Shown here: piece by piece, positions 46,640-57,488 of the stretch
Numbering within the stretch: the stretch's first letter is position 1
Layout: each line of letters begins with the position of its first letter
From: Sorex araneus
Taxonomy: Eukaryota > Chordata > Mammalia > Eulipotyphla > Soricidae
Direction: 5' to 3'
DNA: 64,000 nucleotides
NCBI RefSeq assembly: GCF_027595985.1
Contig: NC_073307.1
Span: 48,152,509-48,216,508, forward strand
The notes under the pieces: generated by a model
Seen by the model: the letters and a program-made list of their open reading frames with translations, nothing else
The model's database searches: none
Told to the model about the DNA's origin: nothing
Position numbers and translations under genes: made by a program

Positions 46640-47460
46640 AGATAACTGAAAAGAAATGGAATTTTCTTTCTTTCTTTTTTAGAATCATAAAAACTTCCAA
46701 CCCTGACTCAGGAGGAAATATAAAACCTGAATAATGATAATCTAGTTGTAGTGGTCACAGAGAGTTGCTGTAGTGCTCACACATAGATTTGTCAGCAGTT
46801 GTACTTCCTGGTGACACATTTGATTTGTGATGCTTGCAGAATTTTATCTTCTGTTGTGGTGCTTACACACACCTGGCTGTGGTTCACTTATACAGCTGGG
46901 ATCACAAGCAGCAGGGTTGGTGGGCTAAAAGAGGATAATTTTCCATGTATGTGGCAACTTCAGGACTTAAGCATTTTACATCTGCTCACAAAGCAGGCAT
47001 ACCACTGAACTATTCTTCTAGGCCTCTTTATGTTTATTTAGATGACAAAATTGCCATTAGCATACACTTTGAAGACAAATAGAGAAATCAAAAATTCTAC
47101 TTAAGGTGATATATTGTTGGATATTAACCCCAAGTGCTTTACGCTTCATCAGTGAATTGCCCCTTTCTCTCCCCCCACCCTAGGAGCTTGTAGTGCTCCT
47201 ATGAGCACTCCTCTTCCCCTGAGTTTATCTTTAACCTTCCTTTGTGCTTTACCTCTCATTCTGCTGGTGACTAAATTCCCCAAGTCAGGCTTGGTTACTT
47301 ATAAGTCAAACCTTCTGGTGACTTTGGACTTTGTATCTGTAGTGAATTAATTGCTTTTCTCTTTCCTCTATAACCTTTTCATATTTTACTATAGAACAAT
47401 ATTCTTTGCTTAAACACAGAAAGACCATTAATGCTATGCTCCTACCATTTGAGAGTTGAT
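46640..47460. other. Mostly unique intergenic sequence
   Basis: A decayed SINE-like stretch may lie at 46760-47025. Nothing else recognised. Confidence 0.4.
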
Positions 47461-48412
47461 TGACTCTAAAATATATCTATTCGTGGGCATCTGATCGGCT
47501 TCAGTCGCTGTAGTTTCTAGCATCCTAAAAAGCTGGGTCCCACTGAAAGATCCAAGGATGAATCCGAGGTTAGCAGTAAAGCTAACCTGGCTCTTGTGGT
47601 TGTTGTTGTTTTGGGGTCACACCCGGCGATGCACAGGGGTTTCTCCTGGCTCATGCACTCAGGAATTAGTCCTGGTGGTGCTCAGGGGACCATATGAGAT
47701 GCTGGGAATCGAACCCAGGTTGGCCGTGTGCAAGGCAAACGCCCTACCTGCTGTGCTATCACTCCAGCCCCCTACCCTGGCTTTGATATGGGAAGTCTAG
47801 AAATCATAAAGCAAGGTCTTCACGAGATCGGGTGTGATCAGGGTGATATGGCCGTAGACAAGTACGGTCTTGAAACAAGCCATAACGGCTTAAAAGACAG
47901 AACTTCATGGAGTAGGAAAAGCTAAAACTGCCTGAGGACTGGCAGTCTGGGATTTACAGTAAAAGCCCAACCGGCTTTTAACCTTAGTCCCCGGAGCCCA
48001 GAGAACTATGCTTTGGAATCTATATTTGTTACTGTGTTTATCCAAAATAGCTGCATATATTAATAAGAAGGAAACTTAGAATGATCGTTTAATGTGTACT
48101 AGCAGCAAGGGAACGAAGATAGACGTATAGATGGAATATTGCCTCTGGGCACAAGCCTCTAGACAGAGCATCTCCCTGAGTTAATCCCCACAAAAAAGAA
48201 TTACCTCTGTGAAACGCATAACCTCTGTCAATGATCAGTCACACCTACATGCAGTCCTGTACCTCAACACCCCTCAGATATTCTATAAATATGCTGTTCA
48301 GTCTGAATTAAACATCCATTGTCCATTGACCATCAGTTGTCATGGTTCCCATCTCTTTTTTCTTTCTTGGAGGTGACTCTTGGCTCCCGAATGTCATACA
48401 AAAGGACCCTGG
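47460..48412 (+). mobile_element. Probable solo retroviral LTR, interrupted by a SINE
   Basis: The right half looks like U3-R-U5: TATA-like TCTATAAATATGCTGTTCAG at 48280-48299, then GAATTAAACATCCATTGTCC, and an end like GACTCTTGGCTCCCGAATGT ... GGACCCTGGCA. No gag, pol or env sequence is seen beside it. The left boundary is a guess. The SINE at 47610-47771 lies in its left part. Confidence 0.45.
47610..47771 (-). mobile_element. SOR-type SINE
   Basis: GGGGTCACACCCGGCGATGC to ATCACTCCAGCCCC, near consensus. Diverged TACCCTGGCT-like flanks. Confidence 0.9.
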
Positions 48413-48517
48413 CACCCCACCCTCCCCAAAACTCACACTACTTACAATGCAATTCTGAGTAACACAACATTAAAAACAACTTGGGAAAAGTGACAAATTT
48501 GACCATTAACATATTCC

Positions 48518-48710
48518 AAAGTGATGGGGCATGTTGTCTGCCATGGAGGCAGTGGAAGGGTGGGAAAGGTGGGGGATATGCTGGGGATATTGGTGGTGGG
48601 GAATGTACACTGGTGGAGGAATGGGTGTTTGATCGTTGTGTGATTGTAACTCAGACATGGAAGCTTGTAACTATATCTCACAGTGAATCAATACAATTAA
48701 GAAAAAAATA
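48518..48710 (+). mobile_element. L1 3' end, plus strand
   Basis: TGCCATGGAGGCAGTGGAAG, GGTGGGGAATGTACACTGGT, GTAACTATATCTCACAGTGA, A-rich end. TATTCCAAAGTG and TACTCCAAAGTG at the two ends suggest a short duplication. Confidence 0.88.
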
Positions 48711-49368
48711 CTCCAAAGTGTATTAAAGATATTAAAAATTATATTTAAAGTGATATGTCCCTGAGTAACATGTTAGAAAATAATTTAGAAAACTCAGATT
48801 AATTATGACCATAATTAATAACGCCTTTCTGTCACTCGGAAGCATAACTTTGTTATATATTTTTCATGACTTCACACTGCTAATTTATTTGTATATTTAT
48901 TACAAATGACTTCCCCACCAATTATAAGCACAATAAAGAAAGATAATTTAGACCAGCAGTATGGCTCAATAGCAGAGCATGTGCCTCTCATTTATAGACC
49001 TTGAACTTGATCCTTGACATTATGAGAAAAAGAAAAAGGAAAAAAAATCCTTTCTTGCCAATGTTGGAAACTTCCAATGAATAGTTTTGGATAAAGGAAA
49101 ACACGGGTCAAATTTGATTCAAATAATGATATCAGACAGAAGGAATCTTCTATGCTTGAGGAAGCTGAGCCTTTAATGAAATTTAACAAATGAATGTCAG
49201 AAAAACTTTTGGTTTCCTGATTTCCAACTAAGCAAATGAAATTATTTCCCACAATTAAAAAAAGAGCATGTATAAAATTTTAAGATACGACTAAGAAAAT
49301 ACACACAAAAAGAGATTTACACATGGAATTGATATGGATTGTGCCACAATATAAGATCTTGTAGCCAG

Positions 49369-49542
49369 GGGCTGGAGCGATAGCACAGCGAGTGGGACGG
49401 TTTGCCTTGCACGTGGCCAACCCAGGTTCAAATCCCAGCATCCCATATGGTCCCATGAGCACCGCTAGGAGTAATTCCTGAGTGCAAAACCAGGAGTAAC
49501 CCCTGTGCATCGCCAGGTGTGACCCAAAAAGCTAAAAAAAAA
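49369..49542 (+). mobile_element. Young SOR-type SINE, plus strand, 16-bp target-site duplication
   Basis: AAGATCTTGTAGCCAG at 49353-49368 and 49543-49558. GGGCTGGAGCGATAGCACAG begins the head; the A-box/B-box-like parts and the GTGTGACCCAAAAAGC tail are intact. Confidence 0.95.
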
Positions 49543-49679
49543 AAGATCTTGTAGCCAGTGTTTTGATTGAAGCCAACTTACAAAATTCTAGTTTTCCTCA
49601 CAATTAGGAAACACGACTTACTTATTTGTTCTCTTGATGGATATCCCTTTGGAAAACTTGTAATCGAAAGGTAGCTAGG

Positions 49680-49881
49680 GAGTGGAGAGATAGTAGAGTG
49701 GTAAGGTAAGCCTTGCCAACGGCTGACATGTTTTTGATCCTTGGCATTGCATAGGATCCCCTGAAGACTGCCAGCAGGAATTCCTGAAGACAGAACCAGG
49801 AGTAATCCCTGAACACAGATGGATGTAGCACAAAACAAAACAAAACAAAACAAAACAAAACAAAACAAAACAAAACAAAAC
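49680..49881 (+). repeat. Diverged SINE with (CAAAA)n tail
   Basis: GTGGAGAGATAGTAGAGTGG head to ACAGATGGATGTAGCAC, followed by (CAAAA)n at 49831-49881. Confidence 0.8.
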
Positions 49882-50324
49882 GGAGCTAAATGTGAGTTGT
49901 ACCCTGCGTTTTTCTGTAACAAAAACTTATTGCTGAAATTGGCTATTGGCAACAATGCAAACGACATTGCACAGGCTGATGCAAGCACCCCTCCCCAACC
50001 TCCCCAAAACACCACACTGTCTCACTGCAACAGAGCATCCACTATTCTTTCCTTCCACAGCCCTGTTGGCAAAATTAGCCTAGCTGTTACATAAGATGTT
50101 AGGTTGTATGCTTCCCCTTGCTTTTTGGGTGTCAAAAGAACTCACAATGAAAGAGAAAAGCGGCAAAAGCTGAATAAGCCTTACTGAAGCTGGCTGCCAT
50201 CTGTGACCTCAGCATTTTCTCAGAGATCAGCCACGTTCACAAAGCATTATACTAGAATTCCAACTTCACCCAAAGGAATTCCCTATTCCCTTCCACTAAT
50301 GAGGGACTAAAAATATTTTTGGCC

Positions 50325-50440
50325 ACCCCCGCTGTGCTGTGTGCTCAGGGCTCACTCCTGGTGGACTGGGGGGCCATATGGGGTGCTGGGCATTGAACTT
50401 GGGGCGAGCGTCTTGCACACTGTACTATCTCTCTGACCCC
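50325..50440 (-). repeat. SOR-type SINE, diverged
   Basis: GGCCACCCCCGCTGTGCTGT to ATCTCTCTGACCCC, minus strand. Confidence 0.7.
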
Positions 50441-50831
50441 CAATCTTAAAATTTCTATCTTTAACTATTTTTTCGCTCTTTAACTTTTCTGCTAAGAGGT
50501 TTGTATTAAAAGAGGACTACGAGGTACGTGTTTTTAGGATTTTTTTTTTTTATTAACAGATATTTAGAATGACAGTTTCTGAGACTCATGCCATTTCTGA
50601 AACTCTCGTTGGTCTCCGTCAGTCTCATTTTTACTATACAGAGCTCATGTCTGTGAAAATTAAAAAATGATTTTGATGTCATTTCCTTAAAGTTTATCCC
50701 AGATTCAGAGATAAATATAGGAGGCAAGTCCTGGGATCTACACCATAATAAATGTGAGCCTGGGTAAGGTATGATGGTTCTCACTGCATGGATTAAACAA
50801 AAAAAGAAGAGGAGGAGGAAGAGGAAGAAGA

Positions 50832-50904
50832 GGGAAGGAAGGAAGGAAGGAAGGAAGGAAGGAAGGAAGGAAGGAAGGAAGGAAGGAAGGAAGGAAGGAA
50901 GGAA
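50832..50904. repeat. (GGAA)n microsatellite
   Basis: About 18 GGAA units in a purine-only stretch that starts near 50799. Confidence 0.97.
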
Positions 50905-51454
50905 ACTGAATATAGCAGGACTTCGAGACTTCTCAAATCTACTGCAAAGCTTGCACCACCACCACCATTTTTTTTCTCCCAGAAAACTATGACTAAAGAA
51001 AAACTGAACTTTGAATTAAGAAGATATGTTTCTTATCCAGTTATCTTACTTCTGGCTATTTATTTTTACATAGATGTATATTTTTTCACTTCTGGGTATT
51101 TGATTGAATAATACAACACACTTATTTGAAGAGATAATGAGTACTCCCATGTTTTCTGCAGCATTATTTGAATAGTTAAGAACTGTAGACAATTTAAGTG
51201 CCTCCTGAATGATGTGGCGGATATTCACAATGAATACTATTGAGGTATAAAATGATGGAATCCAGGTCAGGCATGTAAAGCACTTTCACACCAGACCTGG
51301 TCATATGTAGAGCACCTTCCCTGCACGTAGGAGGTCTTAAGTTTGTTTTCTGTCACCGTGAGAAAATAAATGAACAAGAAAAAAATTAAAGGATGAAGCT
51401 CTGCCAGTTATAATAACATGAATGGACCTTTAGAGTATTTACAATGTGATTTTT

Positions 51455-51889
51455 TAAAAATTCTTTTATTAATTCACCATGTGGAAAGTTACAAAGCGTT
51501 CAGGTTAAAGTCTCAGTTATACAATACTCAAACACCCATCCCTTCACCAGTGCTCATATTCCACCACCAAGAATCACGATATACCTCCCCCCTTCCCCCC
51601 ACCTCCCCAGCCCCCCACCCCGCATGTGTAACTGGTAAATTTCACTTTACTTTCACTTTACTTTGATTACATTCAATATTTAAACAAAAAAATTCACTAT
51701 TATTGATTTGGAGTTTCTCCCCCCTAAAGTCAATCTGCTGAAAAGAAAGTATTTGGTAATTTGTTTTCCATTGCTGAGAATGAAGAGATATGAAGTCAGG
51801 AGGCCGCACTAGCAGCAGCATAGTTCTGGATTTCTGTATTTTAGTATCTAGTAATTAAGTCCAGAGAAATGTCTGCCAGGAATCGCAAC
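51455..51889 (-). mobile_element. Composite L1-tailed retroposon, copy 4 (435 bp)
   Basis: ATTTACAATGTGATTTTT at 51437-51454 and 51890-51907, a perfect 18-bp target-site duplication. L1-like tail, then TTGATTTGGAGTTTCTCCCC, TTGTTTTCCATTGCTGAGAA and a short CAGCAGCA-rich piece. 5'-truncated before the GC-rich body. Confidence 0.93.
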
Positions 51890-52199
51890 ATTTACAATGT
51901 GATTTTTAACTGTCCATATGTAGTGGGAAAAAGAGAAACACTGCACACACACAACCCACCCCACCTGGGCCCCCCAAATGAACTAAATATAACAAAGTAA
52001 ATGTTTAGGCGACAAGAATTATCAGACAGGGAGAGGAAGTGCATTAAAGAGACCTATCAAATTAGATGAATCAGTTATAGGTTGAAGGATATAATTGGTA
52101 AAGTTAAGAGTTTTTTGATTTATAACAACATACACCTGAAACATTAGAGTGTTGTAATGCAATGTTACACTTATTTTATTTATTTTATAAAGCTTTAGA

Positions 52200-52900
52200 G
52201 GACTCAGAGAAATAGCTAAGTGACTTAGAATGGCTGCCTTGCAAGCTCAGGTCAAGGCTTCAAACCTCAGTGCCTCCACATGCCCCGATGGCAACCTTGG
52301 CAGTTCTTGTGTCTGTGAGCCCTGGTATTCCAAGCAATTTCTGGCCGCAGATATGTGTGAACACATAAAAGAAGTGCTATATATGGACAGTCAGGAAATG
52401 AGATCCCTGATGAGCATGTGCACAAGCAACAGGGAATGTGTACAAGCTTCTACCCCATGCCATTCCCACCCTCACCATAACAACACAGCTGAGTGAGCAC
52501 TGATGACCACAACTAGAGCATTTCATCTTTGTAAACTCCGAGCCTGTGAGCAAGCACCAAAGTGAAGTGAAGAAGTGCAATGCATGGACTAGGAAGATCA
52601 CTCGAAAGGCCGGAACATCCGCTTAGATCTCGGGCACTGCATGCTACCCTTCTCCCCTTACCCTGCTAAGTCCCACAGGGAGCCACTAGAGCACAGAGTG
52701 TGAAACCCTTTGTGCTTGAGCAAAAGTTATACACAAAAAGTGTGAAACCCTTTGTGCTTGAGCACTGCAACCTGATGTGCCATGTTCCCTTTTCCAACTG
52801 AAAGTGTGCAATCCTCACAGTCAGGATGGCCAATGACCTCCAGTCCCTGTACCAACAACAACCGCAAAGGGAAAGGATGGGGAAATAAAAAAAATTAAAT
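52200..52900 (+). repeat. Old SINE cluster with a 26-base duplication
   Basis: Diverged plus-strand SINE-like stretches at about 52200-52345 and 52560-52870 (ends in ACCAACAACAACCGCAAAGG). A 26-base segment (AGTGTGAAACCCTTTGTGCT...) is present at 52697-52722 and exactly again at 52739-52764. Confidence 0.5.
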
Positions 52901-52983
52901 AGAAGCATTTTTTTTAGTCTGTTTATGACAATTGATGATACTCAAATAGGCAGTGGTTATCTTCAATAAGACTAGCAGTGCTG

Positions 52984-53170
52984 GGCTGGAGCAATAGCAT
53001 AGCGGGTAGGGCGCTTGCCTTGCACGCGGCCGACCCAGGCTGACCCAGGTTCGAATCCCAGCATCCCATATGGTCCCCTGAGCACCGCCAGGGGTAATTC
53101 CTGAGTGTAGAACCAGGAGTAACCCCTGTGCATTGCTGGGTGTGACCCAAAAAGCAAAAAAAAAAAAAAA
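52984..53170 (+). mobile_element. Young SOR-type SINE, plus strand, 16-bp target-site duplication
   Basis: AAGACTAGCAGTGCTG at 52968-52983 and 53171-53186. The head has an 11-base tandem repeat (CCGACCCAGGCTGACCCAGG), unlike other copies. Confidence 0.95.
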
Positions 53171-53356
53171 AAGACTAGCAGTGCTGCCTGGCTCCACATG
53201 AGTGAAGTAGATGCCTAGTCACCTCTGTCACAAGACTTGCCTTGTCACCAGCATTTACAAGTCTTGGCCTAGGGAAGAAACAAGGTCTGGGGACACATGC
53301 GTGGTCTTACAGTAGTCCAATCCTTACAACAAAACCAGAGCTAGAATACTAACAGA

Positions 53357-54010
53357 TTCTTCATCGTCATCATCATCATCCCATTGATCGTCGAATTTCT
53401 CGAGCAGTCTCAGTAACGTCTCCATTCGTTCTAGCCCTGAGATTTTAGAAGACTCTCTTTACTCGACCTTCCCAATGGTGCTGCATTGGAGGCTCTTTCA
53501 GGGTCAGGGGAATGAGACCCATCATTGTTACTGGCTTTGGCATATGAATACGCCATGGGGAGCTTGCCAGACTCTCCCATGTGGGCAGGAAACTCTTGGT
53601 AGCTTGCCAGGTTCTCTAAGAGGGAGAACTAACCTATAAGATGTCGCTTCCAGGAGCTTGGCTTTATAGTCTCTGGATGTTGGCCGTTGATGGGATTACA
53701 CAGCACCTGGGGCAGTCTCTGGGTGTGACTGCCTAGCTACTGGAAAATGGGGGATCTGGGTGGAAGAGGCCTAGTCCCGATCTAAGCAGGCTTGGAGATC
53801 TCAGCCCCGAGTCCTGCACACCTGGGTTCCTCTGTCGGTTCCTTCATGCGTGAGGCTCCTCTGGATGTGTGGTAAGGGACCTTGAGCACGGCCGTGGCTG
53901 GGTTCCGGAGATCTTTGGCTTCGGGGTCTCTGCTCAGGGCGGGGAGGGAAACTCAACCCACCCCCTCCGAGGGGCCCCCGGTGAAGACAGCCAGGCGCCA
54001 GGGCAAGAGA
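53357..54010 (-). mobile_element. Second-type SINE-like sequence joined to a composite retroposon body
   Basis: Starts with a short (CAT)n and CCATTGATCGTCGAATTTCT, then CAGTAACGTCTCCATTCGTT and CATATGAATACGCCATGGGG (second-type SINE, minus). From 53640 it continues into GGATGTTGGCCGTTGATGGG and GAGCACGGCCGTGGCTGGGT, shared with 31480-31720 and 46385. Chance frames here (53882-54202) are not a gene. Confidence 0.6.
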
Positions 54011-54289
54011 CTCTGTGTTGCTAACAGATTCTTAAAGAAATTAATTATGGGTGCCTCCATTTCCTTGGAGGGTGGGGAAGTTGCAGAGTTGGCCTTGTGC
54101 TTTGGGGAAGCCAGGCTAGGAGCAGAGGAGGCCTGGGAAGCTCTCAGATGTAGGCCTTGTATCTCCTTGGATGGGACCGTTTTACTGTTCTACAAAAAGT
54201 AAACAGGAAGCTCAGAGGTTGAGTTACGGTTATAAGTCAGCTTGATTTACTCTGGTCCTCTAAATTAATACTCATCACAAAGCTGGGGA

Positions 54290-54940
54290 GATAATGGGAT
54301 GGCACTTCTGGTTAAGAATTCTTGTGCAGGAGTAGTAGCGATACAGCAACTAGGGTGCTCGCCTTCTACTCAGCTGACTGGGTTGGATCCCTCCTCTCCT
54401 CCACCCCCAAACTCCCCCCCCACACCTCTCCCGGCAAAAAAAAAATATATATATATCTATACTCTGAAAGGCAACAGATTCAGAGAACTGGTTTTTGGTA
54501 GGAAGCTAGTTGGGTGGGAGAGGGGAGGCTAGGGTGAGGGGGGCTCTAGGGTAAGTGGAACTAAGTGGTTAAGACGGTGGAGGGTGTGGGGCAGGGATGT
54601 TTTATTCATCAAAGCCCATCATTAGCAGTTTTGAAAATCACTGAGTCTGAAAATAAAAAAGCCACAACTTCCCCACTGCCCACCCCCACCCCCCCCCCAA
54701 AAAAAAAAAGAAAAAGAAAAAAGAAGAAAAGAAAGCTACGCTCCTGGCGCCCCAAGAGATGGTGTCCTCAGCACCCACGGTCGGGAGCAGCCCCTGAGTA
54801 CCCCGGGGGGGTGGGGGGGTGGGGGGTGGACTGAAACCAAAAATCAGAGGCAAGCAAGCGAAAAAGAATTCTAGTTTCCAGTTCTAGCTTACCGTCCCCC
54901 CCACCCCCAATCCCCTTCCACTGCAAAGCAGAAACTCGGA
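54290..54940. other. Intergenic with C-rich and A-rich simple stretches
   Basis: Weak plus-strand SINE remnant at 54315-54400, purine/C-rich simple sequence at 54680-54735, G-run at 54802-54829. Ends at the CpG island. Confidence 0.4.
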
Positions 54941-54949
54941 GTAGGAGTT

Positions 54950-55620
54950 ACTCCCTGCAAACCCAGAACTTCCTAGTGTAGACGGCAGCTAGGAAGAGTC
55001 GTGGAGGTCTGCGTCCTCCGTTGCAGCCTCGTGCCCGGGGCGGGCGGAGCCGGGGCCCCATCCCTGCGGGGGCAGCCGGGGCGGAGCCCGCGGGCCGGGC
55101 GCGGGAGGCGGGCTCGGGGCGGCCCTTCGGAGCGGCGGCGCGCGGTGGCCGCCCCGGGTCGCGCTCACTGTCGGGGCCGGACCCGGTGCCGTCCCTTTCG
55201 GAGCGGAGCGCGCAGCGCCGGAGCCCGGGTGAGTGGGGGGCAGCGCGGGCCAAGGGGCGGGGGGCGGCCCCTTAACCCGTGCCCCGAACTCTTCCCTTGG
55301 AGTCCCCCCTCCCGCGTTCCTCTCTCCAGAACTCCCGCCTTCCCGTGTCCTCTTTCAGCCCCGAAGCCCCGGCCCCCCGCGGGATCCCGGGCACCCAGTT
55401 CCTGCCGTCTGGGGGACCGGTCCTGCGCCCGGGAGCCGCGCCTGGACCCTGCGGTGGGCCCGCCCGGACCCTGCCGTCCCGACCCCGGCGCCGCTCAGCC
55501 GCGGGGGGTCTGGGCCGCATCTTTCCCCCTTTTCCAAAAAGCACACGGTTGGGGAACGCAGTCGGGGCTGGCGGGTCCCTCTGGCCTTTTTACCCTCCCG
55601 CCTCTGAGCCTTCGAACTCG
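54950..55620 (+). promoter_or_regulatory. SMIM3: CpG island, candidate SMIM3 promoter and first exon
   Basis: A compact, very CpG-dense block with GC boxes (GGGGCGGGCGG near 55036, GGGGCGGGGGGCGG near 55253) and no TATA box. A consensus plus-strand donor, CCGG|GTGAGT, follows 55228, so a non-coding exon ending there is likely. In human, DCTN4 has the small membrane protein gene SMIM3 as its divergent neighbour; synteny is my only reason for that name. A 302-codon frame at 55001-55909 crosses the donor, is Pro/Arg/Gly-rich and looks fortuitous. Confidence 0.45.
55229..55236 (+). other. Consensus splice donor in CpG island
   Basis: CCCGG|GTGAGTGG: the six intronic bases match the vertebrate consensus. 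It sets the plus strand as the likely direction of transcription. Confidence 0.55.
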
Positions 55621-57030
55621 TGAAAGGGGGAAATATTCTGTGTGCGTAAATCAGACGAGAAAGCGGGGGAGTATAAAATATCTTGGGCAGAAGTCTACCC
55701 TTACCAAGTGGCCTCTTCCTTCTGTCTCTTCACTTAGGACTTTGTTGTCCTTCCTACGCCCCCCCCCCTCCTTGCCCTCTCCAGCCCAGCTACTTATTGA
55801 GGATAGAGATGGTCCCGATACCTGGGAAAACTCCGTTTGGCACCGGGCCTGGCAAACTGGTGCTCACCTTATGTTGACTGAGCGAGAGATTGGGAGGTGG
55901 AGGCCGTGAAAACCTGCCTAGCACTCCGAGGTGGTTCCTTTGATCTTGTGGCCAGGCGGTTCTACTGGATTCCTTCCTGTCTGTCCTTCCGTGGGCACTT
56001 GGGTCTCTGCCCAAGACCCCGCTAGGGCGTCCGTCAGTCACACAGGAGTCAGAGAGTCCCCGGGCCTTGGTTGTGCTGAAGGGACTGGGCGCGGGTGCCT
56101 TGGGGTGGGGTGGCAGTGGGGAGAATGGTTCTCTGGAAGTCAGGAGAGCTTGGCGTTACCTGCGTGAGGCATTCCCTCTCTGGCCTGCCGCTCCCCACCT
56201 GCAAAATGAGGACCGGGGTGTGGAACAGATGGGGGCTGTGGGTGAGTGAGCGGGTCACAGGGGCACTTCGGGTGGGCTTTGGGACCTCCTGTCTAACAAC
56301 TGAAATAAACAAGGAGAGGTCCTTCTCCTTTCTGGCCGGGACCTCCTGTTTCCTGTGCCCTGGGGTTATGACCATGCCAGTGTCTCTAAATCTTACCAAG
56401 CTAAGCCGGCAGCTGTCAGAAACGAGGACTCCTGTTGACTTCATTTCATCCATGGCCTGTGGATTCTGCCCCTGCTGCACAGCCTGAAAATTGGGGCAGT
56501 GGTGAGGTGTTTGAGACAAGAGTAAGGAGGGGGGGAACTCGTGATTGGGTCACACGTTGGACCCAGAGGGGACAAAGAGACATCACAGATGCAGATGCTT
56601 TCCCACATGTACTCTGATTCTGCTTTACATGTTTCTGTTTCTTCTCCACCAGTTGAAGTATGAAAAAGGAAATATCTCCAAGGAGTAACTCCACCAAGGA
56701 AGTAACTCCAAGAGAGTCGATTTTAATTGGCCTTATACTGTTAACATTGACCGTACTATCAAAATGATGCATTTTGAGCCCTCACCCTGACTGACCCGGT
56801 CAGCTGAATTCTATGAAAGTCATCATAATTGGCAGTTATGGAGTACAGAAATGAGATATTATTCTTTTAAAAAGAGGTGGAAGTGAAATTTGCATTGTAC
56901 ATTCTAGTGGTTTTAGTTTTACATCATTAAAAGTCTTATCCATATACATTGGTTTATAGTTAGAGTTTACTCAAGAAGTTCATCACAATTCATCATATCA
57001 TTAATTTTTTAAATTCCAATTTACCCCTCT
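55621..57030. other. Sequence downstream of the CpG island, no repeat recognised
   Basis: Moderately GC-rich to 56560, then AT-rich. Free of young SINEs, in contrast with the rest of the window. No coding exon recognised on either strand. Confidence 0.5.
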
Positions 57031-57045
57031 TTTCCCCTTCCCTTT

Positions 57046-57488
57046 ATTAAAATTATTTTTATTTATTTATTTATTGAATCACCATGTGGAAAGTTACAAA
57101 GCTTTCAGGTTTAAGTCTCAGTTATACAATGCTCGAACACCCATCCCTTCACCAGTGCACATATTCCACCACCAAGAATCACAGTATACCTCCTCCCCAC
57201 CCCCCCACCCCTCCAGCTCCCCACCCCGTCTGTGTAGCTGATACATTTCACTTTACTTTCAATTTACTTTGATTACATTCAATATTTCAACAAAAAACTC
57301 ACTATTAGTGATGCAATTTCTGGCAGAAATCTCTCTGGACTTAGTTACTAAAATTCTAAAATACAGAAATACAAAACCACGCGGCCGCTATTGCAGCCAC
57401 TCGACCTCATATCTCTTCATTCTCAGCAATGGAAAACAAATTATCAAATGCTTCCTTTTCAGCAGGCCTGACTTTGGGGGTAGAAGCT
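57046..57488 (-). mobile_element. Composite L1-tailed retroposon, copy 5, with 5' inversion
   Basis: CCCCTTCCCTTT at 57034-57045 and 57489-57500. Bases 57046 to about 57303 are the usual minus-strand L1-like tail (TGAATCACCATGTGGAAAGT to CAACAAAAAACTCACTATTA). From about 57306 to 57488 the next family segment is present in reverse orientation (TTCTGGCAGAAATCTCTCTG, CATTCTCAGCAATGGAAAAC, TTTTCAGCAGGCCTGACTTT). Confidence 0.9.

Larger units (their letters stand above)
45348..46640 (-). mobile_element. Second composite retroposon family, copy B, with SINE and (AG)n inside
   Basis: AT-rich left part shared with 30960-31260 (AATAATTTATTTTACATTGC, GGGGGCATTAAGTTTGCCAA). The GC-richer right part repeats a unit: GTGAGCAGCTGATGGGACTT near 46039 and GGGAGCAGCTGCCAGGGCTT near 46408, each followed by a 'ctctgagagcac' end. 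A SOR SINE (about 45790-45965) splits it. An (AG)n run is at 46467-46559. Confidence 0.55.

Noticed and set aside
49831-49881. Regular (CAAAA)n repeats as a CRISPR-like or satellite array
   Set aside because: Simple A-tail expansion of a SINE; no spacers, mammalian context.
53882-54202. 106-codon frame starting MSTAVAGFRR
   Set aside because: Lies in a composite retroposon body shared with other loci; no conservation of the frame in those copies.
55001-55909. 302-codon plus-strand open frame in the right CpG island
   Set aside because: GC-rich sequence has few stops. The frame is Pro/Arg/Gly-rich with no domain, crosses a strong splice donor, and several other frames there are open too.
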